Shown in pieces: positions 12,632 through 25,600 of a stretch of DNA of 64,000 nt. A program made the position numbers and the translations under genes. Origin of the DNA: Whalleya microplaca (lineage: Eukaryota > Ascomycota > Sordariomycetes > Xylariales > Xylariaceae); NCBI GenBank assembly GCA_022497155.1, contig MU385787.1:62001-126000 (forward strand). The letters run 5' to 3'. Numbering within the stretch: position 1 is the first letter of the stretch; each line of letters starts with the position of its first letter. The notes beneath the pieces were generated by a model that did no database searches, was not told the DNA's origin, and saw only the letters and a program-made list of their open reading frames with translations.

Positions 12632-13533
12632 GGTTTACTGAGAAGGGTTGTCGCGTGACTGGGAGAGCTGCCACGACTCATCCCAGAGATCTATCGACCC
12701 GAGCGTTCGGGAGCACGCAAAGTCTTTTATTATTAATAGCATAGCTGGGACTGTCACCAGCGGCCGTGCGGCAACATTCGAAAGGGGCCTGCGGCCCACA
12801 GTGATGTCCCGGCCCTCGCATATTCATGCACCACTTGAAAAACTTGAAAGCGTGTATACCCGGTAATCAGTCTGTTTCAGATTTTGAAAATGGACCGGGG
12901 TCGAACGATTTACAGTGCCTTTTCATTTATCTTGATTAGCCAAATTTGGTGTTGTCCGCTGCCTTGGCCGCCCCGCCGTATCGCAGGATTGGCATACTTA
13001 GCCGATAATGAAAAACCTGGGGTAATGCAGGCGATGCAGCTGGCCCAGAGCGCTGGTAAAGCTCATCTGCAACCTTGAAACAAGTGCCGATGAAGCCGGA
13101 ATACCTGATGGCAACGGGTCATGACAGCAAAGTCAGATTATAGCTCTCGTGAAGTTGCGGTTGTCCGTAAAGCGGGGAACGAGTCCTGATGTTCGGAGAT
13201 TATTGCCGCACCATATTGATCAGGATTCGGAGTGGGTTCCGTTTATCACCAATGACGTAAAGCCAATTGACTGAAGCTGAGCAGCCATTTATGTGCCTGA
13301 TAGCAAGCTTCATTTCCTGTATAGGATAAAAGTGAAGTAAGTATAGGCTCTGTCTGGATAATGTCTCTAGACATAAATTTAGAGAACTCTCAGTTTTACC
13401 TAATTTTATCAACTCCATTACTTCCTCAAATCACTTGTCTCACGTTAACATCTTGGAAGAGAATTCCTAAGAAATCAAATCATAGTCGAAAGTATTGACA
13501 ACTAACCACAACAGATATCCCATGTCTTTTAGT
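12632..13533. other. Intergenic region, no gene seen
   Basis: Several short open frames occur (for example around 12884-13078 on plus), but none has domain features or splice partners. The region includes the flavodehydrogenase promoter and the 3' side of the small minus-strand gene at 13534. Confidence 0.4.
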
Positions 13534-13926
13534 TTACAATATCATTGCACCCGCACCGGCGGTGTCTTTGGGCTTCTTCCTAACACTTCCATCCTGACCA
13601 ATTTTCTGCTCCATCTCCTGTCCGTTTCCAGACTACGATAGACCTGTCAGTCAAGTGACTTCCACCCTTCCTTGGTGTCAAAGCAGAGACACTGCGCATA
13701 TACGTACCGTTGCCAGACGGTCAAGCGGTCCGCCAGAAGTCTTTACCTCGGGCTGGCTTTTCTTCGGTGCAGGCCTCTCAGGTGCGCCGTAGATTCCGGC
13801 TGCTGCTTCGTAGATGCCGCTCGCAAGATCTGTGGTCGGCATGGCGCTGACTGAGCCGTTATTGAAGCTTTTGATAGCATCGATGGACGCTGATCTGTTA
13901 TTCTGCGTAGAACTAGGCATCTTCAA
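13534..13926 (-). CDS. Small soluble protein of unknown function, 105 aa
   Basis: Two exons (13708-13926 and 13534-13632, minus) join in phase 0 across a 75-nt intron with a GTACGT donor and CGTAG acceptor. The product starts MKMPSSTQ, is rich in Ser, Ala, Pro and Lys, and ends KKPKDTAGAGAMIL. There is no signal peptide or membrane segment, so it is probably largely disordered. A second methionine two codons in could be the true start. I do not recognise the family. The clean splice join and the compositional continuity across it support it as a gene. Confidence 0.6.
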
Positions 13927-15185
13927 GATTCAGAATAGTATATTATCTAGAGCTTTTTTTCCGAGTAAGAATGTCCTGACTGTCAGTAGAGATGAATTGT
14001 TGCATTTATTCTTTGATTTATTAATGATACTCTTACGATAGTAATGCGTCATCGAGAATGGTACCGTAATACATACAACGCGGTCGGAGACGAACTCAGG
14101 GTTCTGATTGGATACTTACGTCACGGATACGGGATAGGACCCGATCGCGTATATTAAATCGGAGCGTTCTTCTATTTCAGGGCTCTTTTACTATTAAGGT
14201 TTGCCTAAGGGCTAGCTCAAATTGAGGGATAGTCAACTAACTTATAAACTTAATCGACATTTATTAGGTTTAATATTATATGGTGAAGGATAAGGATGGG
14301 CAACAACCATAGTGTTAGTGGTTTCTCATAAACTTCCATACATTTTCAACACCACAAGTTGGCAGAAGTGTGTATGATACATGTCCAGAGCCTCTATATA
14401 ATGTTTCTGTAGTTGATGTCTACTTGAGTTTCTATGTTGTGTGCAATTTAGAGTGGTGGAGATGGAAGTTGTATCTAACTAGAACCACCCAGGTCTCATG
14501 CTCTTCCAATCGTTCATATAACTCGCAGAGGTGCCACAAAGCATGAGGAATTGTCGATGAACCAAGTAGTTTCTATATTAACTACCAACGCCCCAAAACA
14601 AATGCCTCGCCGGCGCATCTTGCATAAATACTGTCCTGTTTTGAAAGTCTCATTAAATCCAACACTTCATTATAATATTCTACTTTTCCACGAGCGAGTT
14701 TCAGGTGAGATTATTATTACATGAAAGTTACCCAAAATGAGCTCATTATTTCTCTATGTTAGACTAACATATAACATGGTATCGTTCAACAAGTTCGGTG
14801 CAAATATTTGTTCATGTGTTCACCTTAGTAACAAATCTAGATTCAAAGGTCCCCAAGTTACTAGACAGAAGCCGAACTAAATTTAACTATAAATAGAGAT
14901 CAGTTACAGAAAGCGCAATAAGAGATAAGTAATAGTAAGTTGATATAGTTTATCTTCTATAGGGATTACGCTGTCTGCTGACTACTAAGTACATAGGTAC
15001 TTTGGTATGTGGTGTAAATCAGGGCATGAAAGATGATTGGCCAATAATCTCCGACGGTAAGGGCCGGATCCACTTAAATCACGACGGCCAAAAAATCATC
15101 TCGACAGCTTCTTCGAGCTCTCCAACGACGCCTGCGGGTGATAAAACGGAATTGGCTCAACCCCGAACAGGCCAATTGTCCCGCA
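13927..15185. other. AT-rich intergenic region
   Basis: About 1.2 kb of AT-rich sequence without coding signal. The last 150 bp before the ribosomal protein gene become GC-richer and pass without a stop into its frame (from 15138), so the exact translation start rests on the choice of the ATG at 15186. Confidence 0.4.
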
Positions 15186-16273
15186 ATGGCAACCCCACGC
15201 CTCGCTCGATCGCCGACATGTCTCAGCTGCCTCCGGCGGCTCGCACGACCCTCTCCGTCGACGTTCTCGCCGCTGCCCCTCACCCAGACCCGAGCGAAGA
15301 CGACCAAGGCTGAAGAAGAGGATCTCCAGGGCATCCCCGTGCGTCTACTTCAGGATATCCAGACGTTCGGCCGTAAAAGTGCGTCTCATATCTGTTGCGC
15401 CCCCCTTCACCCCTCCCTTCTGCCCGATTCCTCACGCTTACCCTCGTCGCATGAACAGATGCCATCATCCGCGTAAAGCCCGGCCGTATGCGCAACTACT
15501 GGTTCCCCAAGAACCAAGCAGAGTACATGACGCGCCTCCGATTCAAGGAGCTCGGATTGAGCGAATCCGCCATCGGCGTGCGCGACCGCACGTTCGGCGC
15601 AAGATTAAAGCTCGGGGACGGCGACAAGGACAAGAGCAAGGGCAAGAAGAAGGAGGCCGCGGAGCCAGAGATTCGGAAAAAGAAGGAAGTTTTAACACTA
15701 TCGGTACGTTGTCTTGGACATGCATCTTTCTATCTACCATACACGCCGAGCAAAGGCTATTATCAAAAGTCCAAGAGTGACTCGATACGACAATGCAGAA
15801 CCTTTGACCATACGATGCTAATCATGTTCCAACGCTAGCCCGAAGACTCTCTCGCTCTCCTCAGGACTCTCCTCCCCTCGACCCTGACCTTCACACGAAA
15901 GCCCATATCGGCGCCCCCACCACCGGCTCCCGCCGCGCCCGCGGTTCCACGGTCTCCCTCTCTAGCCGCGAACGCCGCCACGTCCACGCCCTCTCCGGAC
16001 CCCGAGCCCGCCGGCGGCAAGCCCGAGCCGATCGCGATCTTCGGCTCCGTGTCCACCGGCGACATCCTGGCCGCGATCAAGGAACAGCTGCAGGCGGACA
16101 ACGCACAGGGCGACCGCATAGGCCTGGAGGCCGAGGGCATCGAGATCGTGGGGCTGGAGGAGGGCGAGGACCGCATCAAGCATCTGGGCTCGTTCGAGAT
16201 CCGCATCTCTACCAGCAAGGAACTCGAGACTGTGCGGCGGACGGTGGAGGTTGTTGCTGAGGCTTCGGAGTAA
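15186..16273 (+). CDS. MRPL50: Mitochondrial large-subunit ribosomal protein bL9m
   Basis: Three exons (15186-15378, 15459-15703, 15839-16273) join in frame to 290 residues. The N-terminus (MATPRLARSPTCLSCLRRLA) is Arg/Ser/Ala-rich with no acid, a typical mitochondrial import sequence. The bL9 core follows: VRLLQDIQTFGRKNAIIRV, then KPGRMRNYWFPKNQAEYMT, which is the signature region of L9 proteins. The C-terminal half contains a Pro/Ala linker and a compact charged domain ending EVVAEASE. The protein would belong to the mitochondrial 54S ribosome. The symbol is that of the yeast counterpart. The gene is intact. Confidence 0.85.
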
Positions 16274-16893
16274 GCTGGCGGGCGCGTATGGGATGGCTCG
16301 TGTAGCTGTATGGCCGATGTTTCGCGTTGAAAGATCTAGCTACGAAGGAATATAGGAGACGCCCATTAGAAGATCATATCAGCGGAGACAGTGAGCTCCT
16401 TGGGTATCGACCGAGTGCGGTATGTGTACATTATGCATGGTCAGATAAAAAGGGCGAAGCCTGTGTGGGTTGTATATAGGACGGGAATGTAAGGCCAGCA
16501 TGTACTTATCTACGTCTTCATCCCCCGATCCCAAATCAGAGTGTTCAGTAGTGATAATCACTCTACTACAGGTACAGTAGACCTCCTGTCTTCAGTAAGG
16601 TTATCTCTCCGTCACTAAAACACCTAGGAACGAAAAGTAGGCTGAAGGAATATTGCGTATATAATTCGAGCTAACTATTCTTGAAAGAATACCCCATGGA
16701 ACTGCCTACTGCGGTACATTTGCCAGCTGGAAATTCAGGTAAGCAGCTCTATATCCATCTCTATCTAGAGGTCTTGCATCCGAGTCTATCTAAACCCGTC
16801 GACTCCCTACTGAGTCTATGTAATTAAATAAAAAGCTATCAACAACCGGACTTTGAAGAAGGAATAAACCATTAAATCACCCGGAACTGTAAC
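16274..16893. other. Convergent intergenic region
   Basis: Contains the 3' flanks of the bL9m gene and of the MFS permease. No coding signal seen. Confidence 0.4.
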
Positions 16894-18509
16894 TTAATGC
16901 GCCGCAAGAACACGGCGATCTATCTTCAATCTCGCCGTGACGAGAATCCCTCCGCCAACAACGAGCGTGACGCCCGTCCACATGCCCAGCCCCAGATATC
17001 CGCCCTTCGCGAGGATCTGGCCGCTTATGGGCGTTCCAACTAGCGCCCTATAGTTCCCAGTTAGTCAGCAGGAGATAAAGTTTTGTTGTATCGAAAGTCT
17101 GCAATACGTACGTGATCGCGACAGAACCCGTCACAAGTCCCACCGCAGTCCCCTGGTTCTCGCGCTTGGCGATCTTGCCGGCGCATGCGCCTTGTAAACT
17201 CACGACGGCCTGGGACAATAACCGTCAGCATCAAGTTACACACACGCACATCTCTAGCGATGGCCTCATTCAGGGGTATCCTGGGGGAGTGAAAAGGAAA
17301 AAAGAAAGGAAAGGCAAATAACAGCACTCACCCCCGAAGCAAACCCATACGCCAGACACCAAATCACCAACCCCGCGAGGCTCTCCGCAGCCGTCCACGT
17401 GAACCCGATGACGCCGGCGGCGAGCACGGACAGCGCGCACAGGTTGAAGTGCCCGTAGGCGTCCGCGAGATATCCGGGGACGACGCGGCCCAGGAAGGAC
17501 GCCGCGTTGATGGCGGAGATCAGATAGAACGCCGTCGACGAGGACGTGCCCCGGTGGATCGCGTACGGTGACACGTAGAAGAACGGCGTGAACAGCCCCA
17601 GGTACGTGATCGCAAGCCCCGCGCAGAGAAGCAGGAAGGCGCTCTTTTTGAGTGGGGAGAAATCGGCTTTGTGCTGCTGCTGCTTCGCCGGCTTCTCGGT
17701 GTCGTTTGCTATCGGGGGAGGTCCTTCGTTTTCGTTGCTGTCGTCGGCGGTGGTGGACTGGGCTTGGGATTGGGTGGAGGTGACTGGGGCGTCGACGATC
17801 GTGAGACAGCCCACAGCGAGCAGCGGCAGCATCGTGAACCCGACGATGCGCATGGTCCAGCCAAAGCCCACGCCGTCCTTGTACAGCAGCTGGTCCAGCA
17901 TGATGGGCCAGATGATGCCGCCGATCGAGGAGCCGCCGATGACGATGCCGAGGGCCAGACCGCGGCGGTGGGGCATCCGGCGCGAGATCACGGCGATCGT
18001 GGGGCAGAATAGGAGAGAGATGCTGGCTCCGAGGAGCAGCCCTTGCGTGAGGAAGAGCTGGTAGTATTTGGTGCACAGAGACGCCAGGAAGATCGCTAGC
18101 AACTGCCCGACGCTCCCCACGCAGAGTAGGATCTGGGATGTGCCACATGAGTGTCAGTCTAGTCTGTCCGTGTATCCTATCATCGCCGTGATTCCTTACC
18201 GTCGGACCGGCTTTATCGACTAGCAGACCTGCCATCGGCGCTCCGATGTACAGGAGGAAAATCGAGGCGGAGCCGATCCATGATATATCCGAGGCGGAGT
18301 AGCCCGGAAGATAGGTTTCGTAGTATTCCTGGTAGACGCCGAAGGCATTGACGAAACCGACTGTGCAGAATAGTGTCAGAGAAGCACCGAATACAGCGAG
18401 CCAAGCTCGAACGCTAAATGCAGAATTAGTATATATCGCCAACCAGGTATATGATGGAAGCACACCTGTTGTAATTGGGCGGCGGCTCCTGTGTCGGGGA
18501 AAGAGCCAT
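16894..18509 (-). CDS. MFS transporter, monocarboxylate-permease-like
   Basis: Minus-strand gene from ATG at 18509 to the stop at 16894-16896. The short first exon encodes MALSPTQEPPPNYN. The next gives RAWLAVFGASLTLFCTVGF, NAFGVYQEYYETYLPG and SDISWIGSASIFLLYIGAP, which is the first-helix signature of fungal monocarboxylate-type MFS proteins. The large exon around 17330-18130 carries RGLALGIVIGGSSIGGIIWP, a hydrophilic Q/T/N-rich central loop, and FLGRVVPGYLADAYGHFN in the second half. The last exons carry TAVGLVTGSVAITALVGTP and end DRRVLAAH. About 12 helices are expected, in the plasma membrane. The substrate cannot be read from sequence. It is divergent from the Zn2Cys6 gene at 18812 and shares its promoter, so regulation by that factor is likely. 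Confidence 0.85.
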
Positions 18510-18631
18510 TGGAAAAGTATTTCAGTGATTTAATGCGACCTATATATAATCCCAACGACTAGAATGTATCAATCAGTGTGAATATTTCGTTTCATCATCT
18601 ACTCTTATATGTATGGGATATAGGGGGTTAC

Positions 18632-18648
18632 CCTCGGATTATCCGAGG
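18632..18648. promoter_or_regulatory. CGG-N5-CCG palindrome, site 1
   Basis: A perfect 17-bp palindrome, CCTCGGATTATCCGAGG, with inverted CGG triplets at 18635-18637 and 18643-18645 and spacer ATTAT. Confidence 0.75.
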
Positions 18649-18672
18649 ACGCACCACTATAGTTTGACCCTG

Positions 18673-18689
18673 CCGCGGATAATCCGCGG
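18673..18689. promoter_or_regulatory. CGG-N5-CCG palindrome, site 2
   Basis: A perfect 17-bp palindrome around the central base, CCGCGGATAATCCGCGG. The inner triplets are at 18676-18678 and 18684-18686 with spacer ATAAT. Its centre is 41 bp from that of site 1, close to four helical turns. Confidence 0.75.
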
Positions 18690-18721
18690 ACATCCAGAGA
18701 CACGTTCTTCACCGTATACTC

Positions 18722-18732
18722 CGGATCATCCG
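18722..18732. promoter_or_regulatory. CGG-N5-CCG palindrome, site 3
   Basis: The core CGGATCATCCG has the same GGATNATCC heart as sites 1 and 2, but the outer bases match less well. Its centre is 46 bp from that of site 2. Confidence 0.65.
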
Positions 18733-18811
18733 CGGATCCTTGGGACCATTTATCCCAACACACAAAGAATATTACTATACTCAATTGAATTGAGCATACA
18801 TATTCTTACTA

Positions 18812-21354
18812 ATGAAACGTAAGGCTCCGGTTGCGGCAGATGAGCCGCAGAATCGGCGCCGGCAGCCCCAGATTTCGTGCGACTTCTGCCGTAGTAAGAA
18901 GCTCAAGTGTGACCGCGGAGCCCCGTGTTCCAGCTGTGTAGTTCGCAAACTGCATTGCTCTAGCCAGCCAGAACCGAGACCTATGTAAGTTAGCGTATTT
19001 CTTATAGTATTTATGTATATGGAGATTGGGTTGTGGCTAATGGGCCTATAGTACAGATCCAGACACGGTCGTTGAGGCCGACTCTAGCATCCTTCAAAGG
19101 CTTCAGAATCTAGAGAAGGCACTTTTCGGATCCAAGAGAACAGCTGAAGCTCAGAAGGGCTTTGCTACAGCTAGTCATGCATCGTCACCGTCATACCAGG
19201 ACAGTGAACGTCAACAGACCGCGAAATTTCTCGATTCAACTTACACAAGGGATGACCATGGTGTAAGTAGAACCTGCGTCCCTTCGTCAAGTCATTGCCA
19301 AACGCTCAGCAAGGTAACCAACTAAAGATCCGTAGGTCTCATTACGACCAGGACGCCTACGCTTCCGCGTCGCCCCAGCCGCTTCCTTGGCAAGCCCTCC
19401 TAGTGCTACAGGTATCTTCATAGACGGGGATGGAGCAGCGAAATCAGCCTGGATGATGACGCGCGAGGAAGCCCTGCTCCTACTGCAAGACTTCATCGAT
19501 AGCCCTTACCACCTACTCCCCATCCTCCACGAGTCCTCAACTCGCTCTCTCGTAGAGGACTTCTACACGCAGCTAGAGCAAAACCAGGCCGGCGACCCCG
19601 CCAGCGCGGCCCTCATCCTCAGTATCGCCGCCACAAGCGCGTCGTTCTTCAACGACGACAGCGGCGAGAGCGGACCGCGCGTCTTCGCTTCCACGGAGGA
19701 GGCGGCCCGCGCCTCGGCCGCCTGGAGCCAGTCCGCGCTGAAAATATTGCAGGATCCCGCGCGCCCGACGTCCACGAGCCTCGCGGCGTGCCAGGCGTGG
19801 GCTATCATCGCGTACGTCGTGTATAATGCGGAGGGCTGCTCGGCGCGCTTCCGGTTCCTGCACAGCTGCTCCGTGGCTGTGGCGCGGGATTCGTCACTGC
19901 ATCTCGTTGATAGCCCGACGATGATCGCAGCAGCCGCAGCCGCGGAGAGGCAGGATGATGTCGCGACGAGGGAGATCAAGCGGAGGCTTTGGTGGCATTT
20001 GGCTTCCACAGACTGGTGAGTGGTCTGTCTGCTTCTCGCACTTTTGGGTTTTTTTATCAGAGCAAAAACTAACTCAGCTAGGTTGCTGGGCTTAATGGGC
20101 GGACCTTTAGGTCAGTATTAGATGTTTCTTTCGGTATCCCCTACAGTCACTGACACATATGGGTTTTGATCTTGAAATAGCCAACCGCGAGTCTTATCAT
20201 ATTTTCTTCTTCGAAGATATCTTTGCTACCTCAAAAACCACCTAATAAAGCACTCCATGCTAACTCCCACCCCTAAACCAGACGGCACATACACAATCCA
20301 ACCGCGCCACACCGCCGTCGCCTACCCGCGCAACCTAAACGACAACGACCTCTCCCAGCCTCACTCCGCACACACCACCTACCCCCTGAACACGCCGACC
20401 CAGATGTCCTGCTTCCTGCAGCGCATCCGGCTCTCCGAGATCAGCCGCCGGGTGATCGACGCGCGCGCGCCCGGGTCCCCGGACCTCGAGCTGCTCGACG
20501 CCGCCCGCGTGCGCGCGCTGGACCGCGAGTTCGCGGCCGCGCTGGCCGAGATGCCGCCCTTCCTGCGCTTTGACGCGCCCGTGCCGCCCGGCGCGCCGCC
20601 GCACCTGGCCCTGCAGTGCGCCCTCGTCTTGCTGGGCTTGCACGTCCGTCGGGCGCGCCTGCATCGCCCGTTCCTGCTCCACGGGACCGAGGACCCGAGG
20701 TGCGCGGACTCGCGCGCGCAGTGTCTGGGCTCTGCGAGGACGGTCATCTTGATCTCGGCGGAGCTGCTGGATGGGTCGTTGGCTTTGGGGGTGGGTCGGG
20801 GCCGGGGCCAGGTGCGCGGAGGTAGGGGTGGACCCCTGACTTATCGCCTGGGTTTGGTCGTCGGCGCTATGTTCATGGCATGTACGGTTCTCGCGCTGAA
20901 CGCGGGGCTGAGCGCGAGCCGCGCCGGACGTGTGGACTCTGACACGGAGACGCACGCGGAGCTTGCGCGCGCTTGTCGCGCTCTCTCTGCCGTGGGGAAG
21001 AAGTCCGCAGTGGCGGCGGGACTCGTGCGCAGTCTAAGGAGCGTACTGCGACGGTACCGCGTCAAAGCGCTTGACGAGGACGAAGCTATCGTCGTTCCTC
21101 AGGGTAGTACTAATCATAACGACGTGGATATCGAGGCTGCGGCTACTGCACCTGAGTCGACTGCGGAAGCTTCTGCTAGGATATTAGCTGGAGGGGAAGG
21201 AGAGACACATCGAGTTGGAGAGCAGCAAGTCGACGCGCCCGGTGATTTTGAATTCGATGGGCTATGGGAAGAATTTCTCGGCACAATGCCGATGCCGGCT
21301 GAGGAATATGATCACCTCTTTGCTGGTTTGGATTCCTTTTGCGGACCAACATAA
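18812..21354 (+). CDS. Zn2Cys6 fungal transcription factor
   Basis: Five exons (18812-18984, 19052-19262, 19336-20015, 20082-20110, 20282-21354) join in frame to 721 residues. The DNA-binding domain is at the N-terminus: CDFCRSKKLKCDRGAPCSSC followed by VVRKLHC gives all six cysteines of the binuclear cluster, preceded by basic residues. A short linker and a heptad-like stretch (ILQRLQNLEKALFG) suit a dimerising coiled coil, as expected for a factor reading CGG pairs. The middle region includes the fungal-specific transcription factor domain, with REIKRRLWWHLASTDWWL and GGPLDGTYTIQPRH. The C-terminal part is acidic (DFEFDGLWEEFLG). It is nuclear by inference. It is the likely regulator of the divergent MFS gene and of itself. 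Confidence 0.92.
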
Positions 21355-22617
21355 CTTTCATTACCGTTCATCCTTCACGCCACTGTAGTTAAAGAAATAC
21401 ATACATTATATAGTTTCTGTTGGGCGAGCTTATACGGTTACATGTGACAGACTCGAGCATACGTGCCAACCGCCACCATTGTATCGCGAGGTCCTAATAT
21501 TAAGCTGTATAAAGTCCTGAAGCCGTGAATGATTTATGATAGCATTAGTAGTGATGGCGTGGGATACATTAGATAAGAAGCGACGGGAAGCGATGAGGAG
21601 GGCATGTTGATACAGAAGCCAAATGAAGGCCAGACATCTAAGTTCTAGAAGAAAAGGGGCTAAGGCATACCTAAACCAGTAGATTCTCTCCCAGGAATTA
21701 GCATGACTAACAACTACATATTATTTCCTTCAAGCTCATATGCAGCAAATCCAGATATTCCGATAAAATACTTGTATTTTCTCCACGCCTCAACCCAAAC
21801 TCAAGCCCGAGAAGCCCGAGTTATAGAATAGAGACGTACGTGATGTGATAGCTAGCTAAGGCACCGACAGACCGACAAAGCAAACGGGGTATTTATTCCT
21901 CCTCCACCTCCTCCCCTCTCTCTCTCTCGACAGCAACAATCTCGACCCGAATCCCGTGGTGTGACAAAATCCCCATCAGCCAGAAAACATCCAAAACGCA
22001 ATCCAACCCAACCTCCCCGTCACCGTCACCCCCAATAACCTCTAGGAAAATAGCATGCTGTCTTCTGGTCGCCACGTGGATATCCGTACGCCGCCGCTGT
22101 ATGTATGTATGACGTGCGCCCGTGTACTGCAAACAATCGACATAGGAAAGCAGCACGACACAACCACAACACGCCACACCACGTCCAGCGTACCATGTTC
22201 ATCCAATAGCACCCACACCACACCACCCACATAGGAAAACTCAGCCCACCATGCAAAATTTTCATATCTCCTGCAAATTTAAAACCGCAGGTAGGTAGGT
22301 GGTGATAGAAGGTTAAGTCATCTATCCAGATACACAGGAAAAAGGTAAGTACCTAAGTAATCACTTGCCGGGGTAGCTGACGTCCAGGTTCCACAGCGAG
22401 TCCCAGAGCATGCTCCTCCTCTTGGGGCTGGGGGTAGGGGGCTCGATCGATGCGGCGGCGGTGGCGGCGCTCAGGTCGCGTCGGAGCTGCGGGCGTTGTT
22501 GCTGCTGTGTTCGAGGCTGACCCGCTGGCCTTTGCGGACCTTGCTGCGGATGCGGATGCGGAGGGTCGGAGGCGGCGGCTACGCGGCGGCGCTAAATCCC
22601 ATCAGCCATGTGTGCCG
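21355..22617. other. Convergent intergenic region
   Basis: No coding signal. A minus-strand frame at 21893-22177 is low-complexity and unsupported. The segment 22270-22450 has GGTAGGTAGGTGG and GC-rich runs on the 3' side of the Atg11 gene. Confidence 0.4.
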
Positions 22618-25600
22618 TCAAGGACCAAGGAGACTGTCAACTATTTCGTGCCGCACCTCATTACTCTGCTGCTGCTGGCCCTCGTCCGCGGCCGCTTGCT
22701 TGTCTTTGTCTTTGTCTTTGTCTTTGCTGCTCTTCCCGCTTCTCGAGGATGGTGGATCTTGCTGTTGTTGCGGCTGGTTTCCACTTGGCCCCGCGATGCT
22801 GCCCTGTCTGCTGCCCTGTCCGACAGCAGTCGGACTCGGGCTCTCGGCCGTTGGGCTATCGGCTGCCACCGCACGCACGCTGTTCGTCTCGCTGGCTAGC
22901 GCACTCCCCGGTTTCGTCGCACCGCTTCCGCCGACAGCAAACGGTAGAGCTTTCTTAGAACCCGTACTGCTACGTCGGCTCTCGAGGCTCTTGCTTAAAG
23001 TCCTACTCACGCCCTCGATGCCTCCGTTGGGACCTAGTTTTGATTTCTGCTTGCTGGTTCGCCCATGAGCGTGCATGTTAGCCACCGCCGCAACATTATT
23101 AGCAGCAACAGTGGACTTGCCGAGTCCAGGTGTGGATGGGGCACCGGGTTTGTCCTCGTGCGCATCGATAAGCCACCAGCGCAGACCATCAGACAGGTCG
23201 AATGGGTTATCGTTTTCGTCGCTGGTGTTCACGGAGTCTGTCTCGCCTTCTGATGGGGGCGCGTTGGTCGGTTGCAGGCTCTTTGATAGGTCTACCACAC
23301 GCTCCTGGATGCGTGTTATACGGGCCACAAGCCATTCGCGGCTGCGCAAACGGTGGGGTTCCTGTTCGCGAAGGAAGAAATGGGGGCACCCGACGTTGAA
23401 AGCGGCCCAAGCGCCAGTTGTCTGGTTTCGCGTAGGCAGGAAAAGTGCTAGGTCGCCTTCTTTGAAGTGCTTGAAGGCGATCTTGTCGTGCGCCTCCTTG
23501 GCAATAGTATGTGCTCGGTCTCGATAACTTCTCGCATCTCGGGTCATCTTTCGAGCGGTGTGCTCGATTTCCTTGACGCGGCGATACATTGCGTCCGAGA
23601 ACGCATCTATATTAAAGTTGCCTGGACCAGCCATGAATGCCTGGTATTGCTCGACTTCGGCATCCAAGCCCTCGGCGTTCATCCAGTAGAGCAACTTGAG
23701 GTCGGTACTCTCCGCGAGAAGATTGCTCGTCAACGACACAGACTTCCGTATGGAAGTTCCAGGGTCAGACGAATCATTAGGGTTCTGGGATGGCCGCTCG
23801 GAGCGTGGAATCTTTTGAATAGTCATCGTCTCCCCGTTGCGGGTAATAGAGAAACCTAGTCGTTCAAGAAGTCTGCAAAGCCTTTCGTTCTGGGTGTACA
23901 GACGCTGAGTGAGCTCTTTAGTGCGAATATTGCGACCCTCAAACCGGCGGTTGAGTATTGCTAAGCTAGAATCGGACGACTGTAGCTTTTCTTGGAACAT
24001 TCGGACTTCTTCCTCAAGGCTGCCAACTTGGCATTGCTTTGATGTCAGTTGTTCGGTTAGTTCTGCAACTCGCTTCTCTTCATCTTCGAGCTTCTTTCTC
24101 AGACTCTCAGACCCCGTCTCACCCTCGGTCATCTTCACTCTGAATCGGTTGAGCTGCTCGCGCCCATCATTGACTTCCGCTTCAAGAGTAGCACATCTAG
24201 CTCTCTCCTTATCCACAGATTCACGCAAGTGGATTACCGTCATCTCTTCACTAGAGAGCTTCTCCTTCGTTGTATCGAGCTCGGATTTGACATCCCTGAC
24301 GGTACTCTGCGCACAATCCAGGTCAGCCTTCATCAGAGATATATCCTGCTCGAGAGACCTGAACTTCGCCAAAACGTCGGTCGACTTCGCAGCCACAGCG
24401 TCTACTATATCCGCGAAATCTTGTGGAGCCTCCTCTGTAGGTGAAAGTTGCCCGTGTAGCTCTCTAAGCGAGCGTGCATGCGCCTCGGTACTCTCTTCGA
24501 AGGTTTCGGCATGTTTGTTCAGTTCTTTAATCTTCTCGCGGGCCTCCTTCAACTCTCTTTCGAGTGATACGTTACGATCTCTCTGCACTCGAGCTTCGTT
24601 TCGTAAGAACTCGACTTGACCTTGCGTTTTGAGGACATCGTCCCTCCTCTCTTTAGCCAGGCGCTCAACTTGCTGCTCGAGGGTGCGGACCTTCTCATCA
24701 TATGTGTCTTTCTCGTTTTCTCTGGATTCGCCGAAATGTTCTATCTCATCTTCGGTTTCCTCCAGACGGGCTTTCAGAACCTTGATCTCCTCTTCTAGTG
24801 ACTTCCGTTCCCCCATAAACTCTCTCTTCAATGCTTCCATATTGCCCAAGAGATCTTGTTTTGTAGAGTTAGCTTCGTCTATACGATCTTTCATATGTTC
24901 AGCATGTGCGTTGGCTTCCTTCTCCAGGACTGCAGAATGTTCTTTCTGGGCGTTGAGGTTGTCTTCCAACTGCGCAATTCGATTAAAGAGAGACTCGTTG
25001 TTCTCCGAGACAGATGGCCGCCGACGACCATCGGCTTCTCGTGGGGTCTTCACTGAGGCAGTCGAACCGTTCCTCTCAGGCTGTAATTGTGGCGAGAAAA
25101 GATTTCCGATTGATGGCCTTGACGCCTGTGTCTGTCGGTGCAAGAGATCTTCCAGCCTCCGGACTCGACTTTCTGCTGTCTTCAGTTTACTTTCCAGCTT
25201 GGACTTATCGCCCTGCAGACTTCTCAGAAGATCGTCGTCCCCACGGATGAGCAAGCCGCTCCTGCCGAGCGCTGCCTCATGAACGCTGCCGTTCTTGAAA
25301 GCCTTCAGCCGCTTAGATTGCAGCTTGGTTGGGCCTGTTAGTTCATTAACGAGTTTAGTAATGTCACCCAAGATAGCTGCGTCGGCCTTTTGGTGTTTCA
25401 GAGCTTCCAAGAATTCGTTGAGCGCCTGCTTTGTCACTTGTGGCCATGCTTCATCTTCTCCGCGCAGATTAACCTCAAATCCGAGGACACTGTTCTCGGC
25501 CTTCTCGGGCCCGTAGGTACTGCCGACCATTTTCTGCCACTTTCGCCGCCTCTTCAGTTCTTCGTCTTGGAAAACTGCCATCTCATTGAGCAAGGTCGAT

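Larger units (their letters stand above)
18510..18811. promoter_or_regulatory. Shared divergent promoter of MFS permease and Zn2Cys6 regulator
   Basis: This 302-bp gap separates the start codons of two divergent genes. It carries three palindromes of the form CGG-N5-CCG within 98 bp, listed separately. Binuclear zinc-cluster factors bind paired CGG triplets, so this is a natural operator region for the neighbouring regulator. Occupancy is an inference. Confidence 0.7.

Noticed and set aside
12884..13078. 64-codon frame with a hydrophobic N-terminus
   Set aside because: It is short, has no supporting splice structure or motif, and lies in otherwise non-coding sequence.
17270..18463. 397-codon minus-strand frame
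   Set aside because: Its first part overlaps the correct permease frame, but the rest is a His/Arg/Pro-rich shadow of the large permease exon, which reads in another frame after an intron.
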